Shown piece by piece: positions 49,595 to 57,266 of a stretch of DNA of 64,000 nucleotides. The DNA is from Pseudomonas huaxiensis (GTDB taxonomy: Bacteria; Pseudomonadota; Gammaproteobacteria; Pseudomonadales; Pseudomonadaceae). The notes beneath the pieces were generated by a model. The model did no database searches and had not been told where the DNA came from. It saw nothing but the letters and a program-made list of their open reading frames with translations. Position 1 is the stretch's first letter, and every line of letters begins with the position of its first letter. Where the stretch lies: positions 62,001 through 126,000 of the forward strand of contig NZ_QKVL01000014.1 of the NCBI RefSeq assembly GCF_003231275.1. Reading direction: 5' to 3'. The position numbers and the translations under genes are program-made.

Positions 49595-51613
49595 ATGAAC
49601 AATAACGAGCGGCAACGGGCCGCACATCGTCGCGCAGCATTCGGCGCACTCTTGCTGACCACCACCGCAGCCCTGGCGGACTCATCCGTCGAAGTCGATC
49701 CGGTCGAAATCACTGCCACTCGCACCGGGGACCACTGGGCCCAGGCAGCCTTGTCGGCCAGTGTCGTCGACGCCGCCGACAGCCGCGGCGACCAGGCGCT
49801 GACCCTCGGCAACATGCTCTCCAGTGTGCCAGGCGTGGTCGTGCAAAGCCGCTACAACGCCGCCCAGGGCCTGCGCCCGGCGATCCGTGGTTTCGGCTCG
49901 CGCTCAAGCTTCGGCGTGCGCGGTATTCGTGTGCTGGTGGATGGCGTACCGCTGACCATGCCCGACGGCCAGACCGAACTCGACGGCCTCGATATCGGCC
50001 TGGTGGAGCGCATGGAAGTGCTGCGTGGCCCCGCCGCCGTGCTCTACGGCAACGGCGCCGGCGGCGTGCTGGCGATCAATACGCGCGAGCCGGGCGATCA
50101 TCCCGGCGTCGCTGCCGACTTCAGCCTCGGCAGCTACGGCTATCGCCGGCAGAGCATCGAGGCCAGCGGCACCGAGGGCAATTTCGGCGGCTTGTTGGCC
50201 GTCAGTTCGACGCAGATGGACGGCTATCGCGACCACGCCACCAGCGAGGCCAACAACCTCACCGGCAAACTGCGCTGGTGGGGCGACACCGGGCGCCTGG
50301 CCTTGACGATGCATGCGCTCGATAACCGTTCGGAAGATCCCGGCGGACTGACCCTTGCGCAAGTTCGTGCGGATCGTAATCAGGCGCGCCCGCAAAGCCT
50401 GAGCTTCGATTCCGACGAGCGCATCAGACAACAGCGGCTGTCGCTGGTGTGGGATGGCGAGGCCGTGGGCGAGGACACCTATCAGCTCCGCAGCTACGTT
50501 GGTCAGCGCGACTTCACCAACCGCCTGCCGCTGGCCGCCAACGGCCAGACCAGCTACGAGCGCCTGTTCGGCGGGGTAGGCGGGCATTACAGCCATGTCG
50601 CCAACTGGTTCGGCCTGAATCACAAGCTGACCTTCGGCGCCGACCTGGAATCCCTGCGTGACGACCGCGACCGCAACAACAACATCATCGGTGGCGAAAA
50701 GGGCGCACTGACCTCACGCCAGCGAGAGGAAGCCACCAGCCTTGGCCTGTTTGTGGAAAACCAGACCGAGCTGACCGAAAACTGGGTGCTCAGCCTCGGC
50801 CTGCGGCATGACGCCGTGCGCCTGAGCGTCGACGACCGCTTCCTGCGTGACGGCGACGACTCCGGTGATCGCACCCTGCGCGATCTCAACTACAGCGCCG
50901 GTCTCAGTTATCGCCTGGACCCGAACCACACCGTCTACGCCCGCGTTGCGACCTCGTTCGAGACCCCGACGGTTGCTGAAATGGCCAACCCGAGCGGTGG
51001 TGGTTTCAACAGCAACCTGGAGCCCGCCGAAGCGCTCAACCAGGAAATCGGCTTCAAAGGCGAGACCGCCCACTGGCGCTACGAAGCGGTGGTCTACCGG
51101 ATCGATACTCGCGACGAGCTGGTGCCCTACGTCGATGGTCGCACCTTCTACCGCAACGCCGGTTCCACCCGCCGCGACGGCCTGGAACTGAGCGCCCGCT
51201 GGCAGCCCGACGATCACTGGCAACTGAGCACCGCCTACAGCCTCAACGACTACAGCTATCGCAGCTTCGACGGCGCCGACGGCAAGCGCCTGCCGGGCAT
51301 TCCAGTGCAGAGCCTGTTTGGTGAGCTGAGCTACAGCCGCGACAACTGGTACGCGCGCCTCAACACCTCGATCTACGACCGCCAGTACGCTGACAGCGCC
51401 AACACCGCGAGGATTGGTGGCTACGCGGTGGTCAACCTGCGGGCGGGCATCCAGCTCAAGGGCTGGGCGGAGAATGTGGAACCCTATGCCGGGCTGGATA
51501 ACCTGACCGACCGGCGTTACTACGACAACCTGCGGATCAATGACAGCGGCGGCCGCTACTACGAACCCGCCCCCGGTCGGACCGGATATGTGGGCGTAAA
51601 AGTCCGCTTCTGA
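49595..51613 (+). CDS. pqqU: TonB-dependent receptor, PqqU-like
   Basis: 672 residues from ATG 49595 (49583 would add four residues). Signal peptide, a plug domain (NMLSSVPGVVVQSRYNAAQG), and a 22-strand barrel ending in GYVGVKVRF. Several stretches closely follow the E. coli PQQ receptor (YncD/PqqU): IRGFGSRSSFGVRGIR, VDGVPLTMPDGQ, RNAGSTRRDGLELS and RYYEPAPGR. It would import PQQ for the dehydrogenase next to it. The barrel specificity is inferred from similarity recalled, not computed; a siderophore role is the alternative. Confidence 0.75.
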   Translation: MNNNERQRAAHRRAAFGALLLTTTAALADSSVEVDPVEITATRTGDHWAQAALSASVVDAADSRGDQALTLGNMLSSVPGVVVQSRYNAAQGLRPAIRGFGSRSSFGVRGIRVLVDGVPLTMPDGQTELDGLDIGLVERMEVLRGPAAVLYGNGAGGVLAINTREPGDHPGVAADFSLGSYGYRRQSIEASGTEGNFGGLLAVSSTQMDGYRDHATSEANNLTGKLRWWGDTGRLALTMHALDNRSEDPGGLTLAQVRADRNQARPQSLSFDSDERIRQQRLSLVWDGEAVGEDTYQLRSYVGQRDFTNRLPLAANGQTSYERLFGGVGGHYSHVANWFGLNHKLTFGADLESLRDDRDRNNNIIGGEKGALTSRQREEATSLGLFVENQTELTENWVLSLGLRHDAVRLSVDDRFLRDGDDSGDRTLRDLNYSAGLSYRLDPNHTVYARVATSFETPTVAEMANPSGGGFNSNLEPAEALNQEIGFKGETAHWRYEAVVYRIDTRDELVPYVDGRTFYRNAGSTRRDGLELSARWQPDDHWQLSTAYSLNDYSYRSFDGADGKRLPGIPVQSLFGELSYSRDNWYARLNTSIYDRQYADSANTARIGGYAVVNLRAGIQLKGWAENVEPYAGLDNLTDRRYYDNLRINDSGGRYYEPAPGRTGYVGVKVRF

Positions 51614-51696
51614 GTGAAGGCTTAGTGCTATCACGGCGGCGATGAGTGAAGTAGTCTTGGGCAATATTGTCCTCACTTTTTGCAAGGAGCTCGAAT

Positions 51697-52137
51697 ATGC
51701 GACTGTCCTCGACAGGTCTGGATTTGCTCAAGCGCCGCACCGGATTGACCCTCAATGCTCGTCAGGATGGCGCCGGCCTGTGGTTTATCGGCTACGCGCA
51801 CTACGGCGATGTCCATGAAGGCATGACCATCACCCAGGACGAGGCGGAGGCGAAGCTGGAGCACGAGATTGGCCGCTACGAGACCCAGTTGGCCGGCATG
51901 CTTCAGGTCCCGGTGAGCCAGGGCCAATGGGATGCGCTGCTGCTACTGGTGTTTGACTATGGGTCGATCCGTATCCGCAGTTCGATCCTGATTCGACATG
52001 TCAATGCCGGAGCGATCGACCAAGCGGCTGACGAGTTCCGCAAATGGGTTCAAGTGCGCGGACGGCCGGATACGCAGATGATGAGGCGACGCGCTATTGA
52101 GCGGGAGATGTTTCTTCAGAGCCCGCAAGTCGCGTGA
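51697..52137 (+). CDS. GH24 lysozyme-like protein lacking the catalytic glutamate
   Basis: 146 residues; ATG 51697 after AAGGAG. The fold pattern is that of T4-type lysozymes: GLWFIGYAHYGDVHEGMTI, then QGQWDALLLLVFDYGS, IRSSILIRHVNAG and RRRAIEREMFL. In active enzymes the first helix carries a catalytic glutamate in a (F/Y)EG motif; here it reads LLKRRTGLTL, with no glutamate, so it is probably catalytically inactive. No signal peptide is seen and no phage neighbours are present. An inhibitor, binding or repurposed role is possible. Confidence 0.75.
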   Translation: MRLSSTGLDLLKRRTGLTLNARQDGAGLWFIGYAHYGDVHEGMTITQDEAEAKLEHEIGRYETQLAGMLQVPVSQGQWDALLLLVFDYGSIRIRSSILIRHVNAGAIDQAADEFRKWVQVRGRPDTQMMRRRAIEREMFLQSPQVA

Positions 52138-52145
52138 GGTAGTAG

Positions 52146-52185
52146 AGGGCAGGGCGGTTGGATGACCGTTACTGCCCTTTGTTTT
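52146..52185 (+). terminator. Terminator after the lysozyme-like gene
   Basis: AGGGCAG and CTGCCCT enclose a second small stem (CGGT/ACCG), followed by TTGTTTT. Confidence 0.65.
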
Positions 52186-52314
52186 ATCCGCGAGTTACCC
52201 GGTCGAAAGCTGCACCCTGGTTGCGTCGGTGGACGATAGACATGAACCCCGCGTTGCCCCACCTCCTGGTGCGTGTTAGAACCTTTCCACCACATTCGCA
52301 TTCCAAATACCACC

Positions 52315-53190
52315 ATGCCCCCCATTCCAAACCCCACTAGAACCCTCTTCGACCTCGACCTCCTTCGGGCGGTCGTCGTGGTCGCTGATTGCGGTAGTTT
52401 CACCACCGCCGCTTCCCGCCTGCATTCGACCCAATCCACCATCAGCCAGAAGGTCCGTCGCCTGGAGGATATGGTCGGCCACCGCCTGCTGGAGCGCGGC
52501 AACCGCGAAGTACTGCCCACCGACGCTGGCCAGACGCTGCTCGGCTACGCCCGGCATATGCTGGCGCTGAACGATCAGATGGCGGAGGCGCTGGCGGGGG
52601 CGACGGTGGGGGTGACGGTGCGCTTGGGGGTGCCGGAGGATTTTGTCGGCGGGCGGACGACCAATGCGTTGTCGGCGTTCAACCGCAAGTACCCGCAGGT
52701 GAAGCTGGAAGTGACCAGTGGCCTGTGCCGGGATATCAGCCAGAGCTACGAGAACGGCGAACTGGACCTGGTGCTGCTGAAGCAGCGGCGAAATGGGCGC
52801 GAAGGGGTGGTGAGCTGGCCGGAGGAGCTGGCCTGGATCGACAGTGCGAAGAATCCGGCGCTGGAGCTTGACCCGATTCCACTGGTGACGTTTCCGCCTC
52901 GCGGCCTGTACCGGGACGAGATCATCAGCGCGGTAGAGAGCCTGGGGCGACGTTGGCGGATTGCGTTCACCAGTTCGAGCCTCAGCGGGATTCAGGCAGC
53001 GGTGGCGGATGGCATGGGCATCAGCCTGCTGCCGCCGCGGGCAGTGAGCGGGGATCATCGGGTGCTTGGGGTGGCCGACGGGCTGCCGGTGGTGGACAGC
53101 TATGAAATCGTGATCGTGCATCGGCCGACGGCGGAGCCGATGGTGAAGGAGTTGGGGGCGGTGCTGGGGCGGTTGCTGGATCAGCAGTGA
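52315..53190 (+). CDS. LysR-family transcriptional regulator
   Basis: 291 residues from ATG 52315; the frame is open further upstream but there is no good site there. N-terminal winged helix with FTTAASRLHSTQSTISQKVR, C-terminal substrate-binding domain with VRLGVPEDFVGG and GISLLPP. The target is unknown; the divergent or adjacent allE gene is separated by a strong terminator, so control of purine breakdown cannot be claimed. Confidence 0.88.
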   Translation: MPPIPNPTRTLFDLDLLRAVVVVADCGSFTTAASRLHSTQSTISQKVRRLEDMVGHRLLERGNREVLPTDAGQTLLGYARHMLALNDQMAEALAGATVGVTVRLGVPEDFVGGRTTNALSAFNRKYPQVKLEVTSGLCRDISQSYENGELDLVLLKQRRNGREGVVSWPEELAWIDSAKNPALELDPIPLVTFPPRGLYRDEIISAVESLGRRWRIAFTSSSLSGIQAAVADGMGISLLPPRAVSGDHRVLGVADGLPVVDSYEIVIVHRPTAEPMVKELGAVLGRLLDQQ

Positions 53191-53311
53191 GTTTGAGGTC
53201 GGGTACGGTCAGGTAGGGCGAGTTGGCAGGTTTTGCGGCCGTTCGCTGCGGTTCGGCGCCCCGACAAGCCACATACAAGGTTTTGCGTTCGGCTAGGAGA
53301 CATGACCCACA

Positions 53312-53341
53312 AAAAAGCCCGCCGGGGAGGGCGGGCTTTTT
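53312..53341. terminator. Bidirectional terminator between LysR and allE
   Basis: AAAAAAGCCCGCC and GGGCGGGCTTTTT pair around a short loop, with A and T runs on both sides. It ends both converging transcripts. Confidence 0.85.
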
Positions 53342-53368
53342 CTGTTCAGGCTGCGAGAGCCGCGAGCA

Positions 53369-54202
53369 TTAACGCTTGGGGTTCAGCGTCAGGTGCACGT
53401 TGCGGTTCACATCCTTGTACAGCAGGTAGCGGAACGGGCCCGGGCCGCCGGAGTAGCAGGCTTGTGGGCAGAAGGCGCGCAGCCACATGAAGTCGCCGGC
53501 TTCCACTTCGACCCAATCCTGGTTCAGGCGGTACACCGCTTTACCTTCCAGAACGTACAGGCCGTGTTCCATGACGTGGGTTTCGGCGAACGGAATGGTG
53601 CCGCCTGGCTGGAAGGTCACGATGTTGACGTGCATGTCGTGGCGCATGTCGGCCATGTCGACGAAGCGGGTGGTGACCCACGCGCCATCGGTGCCCGGCA
53701 TCGGAATTGGAGCGATGTCCTGTTCGTTGGTGACGAACGCTTCCGGGTGCGGCAGGCCTTCTACGGTTTCGTAGTGCTTGCGGATCCAGTGGAAGGTGAC
53801 ATTGGCGTTGCTGTTGTTGCGCAGGCTCCACTCGGCAGCCGGCGGGATGAAGGCGTAGCCACCCGGTTTCAGGGTGTACGGCTTGCCTTGCAGGGTGATG
53901 TCGACTTCACCTTCGACGACGAACAGTACCGCTTCGGCGTTCTTGTCCAGCTCAGGACGCTCGCTGCCGCCTTCCGGGGCAACTTCGACGATGTACTGGG
54001 AGAAGGTTTCGGCGAAGCCGGACAGCGGGCGGGCGATGACCCACATGCGCATCTTGTCCCAGAACGGCAGGTGGCTGGTGACGATGTCACGCATCACGCC
54101 TTTAGGGATAACCGCGTAGGACTCGGTGAACATCGCACGGTCTGTCAGCAGCTCGGTCTGAGCCGGGTGCCCGCCGTGAGGGGCGAAGTAGGTTTTGGAC
54201 AT
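53369..54202 (-). CDS. allE: (S)-ureidoglycine aminohydrolase
   Basis: 277 residues. Two cupin domains: VVEGEVDITLQGKPYTLKPG (first) and PGGTIPFAETHVMEHGLYVL (second), the latter with the manganese-binding ETHVMEHG. The start MSKTYFAPHGGHPAQTELLT and the middle HYETVEGLPHPEAFVTNEQ are typical of AllE. The enzyme converts ureidoglycine to ureidoglycolate and ammonia in allantoin breakdown. The rest of that pathway is not in the window. Confidence 0.9.
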   Translation of the reverse strand: MSKTYFAPHGGHPAQTELLTDRAMFTESYAVIPKGVMRDIVTSHLPFWDKMRMWVIARPLSGFAETFSQYIVEVAPEGGSERPELDKNAEAVLFVVEGEVDITLQGKPYTLKPGGYAFIPPAAEWSLRNNSNANVTFHWIRKHYETVEGLPHPEAFVTNEQDIAPIPMPGTDGAWVTTRFVDMADMRHDMHVNIVTFQPGGTIPFAETHVMEHGLYVLEGKAVYRLNQDWVEVEAGDFMWLRAFCPQACYSGGPGPFRYLLYKDVNRNVHLTLNPKR

Positions 54203-54333
54203 GGGAAGTCTCGGGGTGTTTGTTGTTGTGTCCGCGGGACCGCCGGTGAGGGCGGTTCTACCGGGCTTGCGCTCCTACAATAGGAACAATGCTTCGCATC
54301 CACAAATTAAATGTTGGAATTCATGGTATTCAT

Positions 54334-54984
54334 TTATTGAATGGGCTCCGTTGGCTCGTCCGTTGAATGGGTGCCTTGGCGCTCGGCCACGGCGCGCAAG
54401 GTCTTCAGGGTGATGGTCGGGGCGTCGATAACGAAGCGGTTGGCCAGCCAGGCGGGGATGTCGCCGGCGGGTTCGGCCTGCAGTTCGTAGGTGACTTCGG
54501 TTTCCCGCTCGCCCTTGGGAATCATCCTCCAGGTGCCTTGCAACTGGGTGACACGGATTTGTCCGGATTCCCGCGGCACCATGCCCGGCACGGCCGAGAG
54601 GTGACGGATCAGGCTACCGTCGTCGTTGCGCTCGGTCTGCACCTTGAGCACCATGTCGCGGGTGGTGGCGGGCCAGGGCAGGGCGGTGGTGAGGTAGACC
54701 CAGGTGTTGTCGTCCTCGACTTTCAGCAGGCGCATGTCGGCGCAGGCGTACAGCCATTTGCAGGCGACGCGGAGGTTTTCCTGGAGGTCGCTGAGGGTGC
54801 GCACGTCGGCCTTGATCAGGGCGACACCGCGGAAGCTCTGGTAGTTGGAGTGGGGGACGTCTTGCAGGTAGACCTGGATGCCGTCTTCGTCGCTGGCCAG
54901 GTGCCAGGGCTCGGCGGCCTGGGTCGGCAGGGACAGGAGGATGAGCAGCAGCAGGGTGGTCGTGAGGCCAGGGAGGCGGGGCAT
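54334..54984 (-). CDS. START-domain lipid-binding protein, exported
   Basis: 216 residues from ATG 54984. A signal peptide (MPRLPGLTTTLLLLILLSLPTQA) followed by a START domain (YQSFRGVALIKADVRTLSDL, then LPWPATTRDMVLKV). It presumably binds a lipid in the periplasm. The frame is open further upstream but the signal peptide decides the start. It precedes allE in the same direction, but with 130 bases between them. Confidence 0.8.
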   Translation of the reverse strand: MPRLPGLTTTLLLLILLSLPTQAAEPWHLASDEDGIQVYLQDVPHSNYQSFRGVALIKADVRTLSDLQENLRVACKWLYACADMRLLKVEDDNTWVYLTTALPWPATTRDMVLKVQTERNDDGSLIRHLSAVPGMVPRESGQIRVTQLQGTWRMIPKGERETEVTYELQAEPAGDIPAWLANRFVIDAPTITLKTLRAVAERQGTHSTDEPTEPIQ

Positions 54985-55061
54985 GGTGGAGATCCTGGCT
55001 GAGTGGTTGATTGAGGATAGGTCAGGTTGGCACTGCAATCGTGACGGTCTGGCGTCCCGAC

Positions 55062-55092
55062 AAGCTCGCTCCTGCAGAACAGGAGCGAGCTT
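55062..55092. repeat. REP-like inverted repeat
   Basis: AAGCTCGCTCCTG and CAGGAGCGAGCTT pair perfectly around five bases. The arm sequence is that of Pseudomonas REP elements (GAGCGAGCTTGCTCGC form). It lies between aaaA and the START-domain gene and may end the aaaA transcript. Confidence 0.65.
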
Positions 55093-55111
55093 GCTTGCCA
55101 TCACGCTTGTG

Positions 55112-57052
55112 TCAGAACAACCACTGCACCCCCAGCGAATACCCCGCCTGATTCCCTTCGTCATGGGCAAAGCGTGTATTGGCTTCCGCGAACACACCCA
55201 GTTGCTCGGTGACCATCAACTGCGCGCCCAATTGCGCGCGGCCGAAGTTCTTGTCCACGTCGCTCAGGTTGGCTACGCGCACCAGGCCGTCGGCGCGGCT
55301 GGTGAGGTCGATCTCGTCCAGTCGGCCATCCGCCAGCTCTCGCACCCAGCGCACGCTGGCGTAAGGCTTGAGGGCCATGCCGCCAAGGCCGAGGCTGCCG
55401 TGCAGGCGCCAGCCGAGACTGGCTTCGAGGGTGTCGTAATCCTGTTTTTCGAAGCCCAGGGCGGTGCGCAGCGCTTCGTCTTCGTTGAAGTCGTCGATGC
55501 GGTAGTGGACGTAGTCGAGCCCGGCCACCGGACCGGTTTGGAGGCCACCGACGGTGAAGTCATAGCCACCGTCCAGCCGCGCGCCCCAGAACAGCGCCGA
55601 GGTGTCGCCGGACAAGCGCTGGTCCAGTAACACCGGGCCGCCATTGGCCTGGATGAACACCGAGCGTTTGGTGTCGAAGCGGGTGTGCCCGGCGCTCAGT
55701 TCGCCGGCCAGCCATTGCGGGCCGCCATCGTTGAGCAGGGCGAACGCGCCAACCTGCCAGGCGTCGCCTTCGACGCGGCCGCCATGGTCGAGGCTGTCGC
55801 GGCTGCGCTCGAAGCTCAGGCTGGCGCCGACGGTGACGGCCTGGCTCAGGCGGTAGTCGCCCAGCACATGCACGCCCAGGCGTTTCGATTCAGGATTGCC
55901 CGGCGCGTCGAAACCGTTGTCCGGTGAAACTTCGCCCTCCACACCCACTTCGCCATCGAAGCTGCCCACCGCGCGTTCGCTGCCCAGCACGCTCAGCCAG
56001 CGGCGGTCGTGCAAGCGAGTCATGGCCTGGTGCTGGCGCTGCAACTGGTCTTCCATCTGCCGCGCCATGGCGCCGCCGGAGGCGGTGGAGGCGAGCAGGT
56101 CGGCGTTGGTCAGTTCCAGCACGAGACGGGTCAGCAGGCGCGAGAAGTCGCGCAGGCGCTGTTCGATACGCTCTTCACCGAAGGCGTTGGTCAGTACGGT
56201 TTCGTTGTCCTCCGTTGGGTCGTGCCAGGTGGAGCCGCCGGGGATCGCCGGGTTGTCGGTCTGCTCGTAGCCGTCGAGGTCGCCCAGTTCCCAGTTGGTG
56301 GCTTCGATGAACAGCACCGGGACGTTCAGGCTGTTGAAGCTTTCACCGTCGCTGCAGCAGCCGGTGCCGGCGGGGTAGTCGCTGTTGAGGCCGGGGTTGG
56401 TGAAGAGGTCGATCTTCAGTTCGCTGGCGATGCGCAGCAACTGGTCGCGGTAGGCGCCGAGGGCCGGGTTGGCGACGGCATTGCTGCCGGCGTGGGCGTA
56501 CATCTTGTCGCCGGTGATCAGGCTGTCGAGGTTGATCATGCCCAGCAGGTTGGCGCGCTGGCTGTCACTCAGTGACGCGACGTAGGCGCGGGAGCCGCGC
56601 AGGCCTTCTTCCTCGGCGCCGAAGGCGACCACTTCCAGACCGTTTTCCAGGGCGACGCCGCCCAGGTTGCGGGCGATCTCGGTGAGCACCGCCGCGCCCG
56701 AGGCGTTGTCGTCCAGGCCTTGCAGGGTGGGGCGACCGTAATAGGTGTCGAAGTGGGCACCGAGCACCACATAGGTGCTGTTGCTACCGGCGGCGGAGGC
56801 GATGACGTTTTGCGAACTGCGGGTGCCGGCCCAGGTGAAGTCCTGGCGGCTGGTCTGGTAGCCGAAGCCCAGTTGCGACTGCATCCAGTCGGCAGCGCCG
56901 GCGAAGTTGGTGGTACCTCGGTAACGACCGGGGTAGTCGTTGATCAGGCGGTCCAGGGTTTGTCCGGCGTATTCCCCATATTCGTAGGCGTTGGCGCCCT
57001 GGGGCAGCAGGGAAGATCCGAGAGCTACAGCGATGGCTAGCGGTTTGAACAC
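55112..57052 (-). CDS. aaaA: Autotransporter aminopeptidase
   Basis: 646 residues. Signal peptide 1-22, an M28 peptidase domain with His100 in LGAHFDTY, Asp114/115 in LDDNASG, Glu147-149 in FGAEEEGLRGS, NLDSLI and CCSDGESF, then from about 370 a C-terminal autotransporter barrel ending in GYSLGVQWLF. It fits P. aeruginosa AaaA (arginine-specific aminopeptidase on the cell surface) in length and order. Metal ligands for two zinc ions all appear present. Confidence 0.85.
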   Translation of the reverse strand: MFKPLAIAVALGSSLLPQGANAYEYGEYAGQTLDRLINDYPGRYRGTTNFAGAADWMQSQLGFGYQTSRQDFTWAGTRSSQNVIASAAGSNSTYVVLGAHFDTYYGRPTLQGLDDNASGAAVLTEIARNLGGVALENGLEVVAFGAEEEGLRGSRAYVASLSDSQRANLLGMINLDSLITGDKMYAHAGSNAVANPALGAYRDQLLRIASELKIDLFTNPGLNSDYPAGTGCCSDGESFNSLNVPVLFIEATNWELGDLDGYEQTDNPAIPGGSTWHDPTEDNETVLTNAFGEERIEQRLRDFSRLLTRLVLELTNADLLASTASGGAMARQMEDQLQRQHQAMTRLHDRRWLSVLGSERAVGSFDGEVGVEGEVSPDNGFDAPGNPESKRLGVHVLGDYRLSQAVTVGASLSFERSRDSLDHGGRVEGDAWQVGAFALLNDGGPQWLAGELSAGHTRFDTKRSVFIQANGGPVLLDQRLSGDTSALFWGARLDGGYDFTVGGLQTGPVAGLDYVHYRIDDFNEDEALRTALGFEKQDYDTLEASLGWRLHGSLGLGGMALKPYASVRWVRELADGRLDEIDLTSRADGLVRVANLSDVDKNFGRAQLGAQLMVTEQLGVFAEANTRFAHDEGNQAGYSLGVQWLF

Positions 57053-57211
57053 GGCACTTATCCTTAGGTGTCGGTATGCGTGTGCATCTTGAAGATGCGT
57101 CAGCGAACCGACAGCAGGAAGTGGGCCGTTTTGTGACAGTTGTGTGGGAGGTGTCTGGTTTGGCTATGGGATTTGACGGATGTATCGCAAATTGCCAATG
57201 ACGCGCCGGGT

Positions 57212-57255
57212 TAATTGTTCCCACAAGTTTCAGGGGATCCTTGTGGGAACAATTA
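57212..57255. terminator. Long perfect inverted repeat after the AAA-repeat gene
   Basis: Two 16-base arms (57212-57227 and 57240-57255, containing TTGTTCCCACAAG) are fully complementary around 12 bases. It lies 11 bases beyond the stop of the AAA+ gene and is followed in neither direction by a long T run. It is a likely terminator; a protein-binding site is the alternative. Confidence 0.6.
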
Positions 57256-57266
57256 TTGCTGTCGGC

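Noticed and set aside
53393..54283. Plus-strand open frame of 296 codons opposite allE
   Set aside because: The minus frame is a complete bicupin enzyme; the plus frame is compositionally a mirror.
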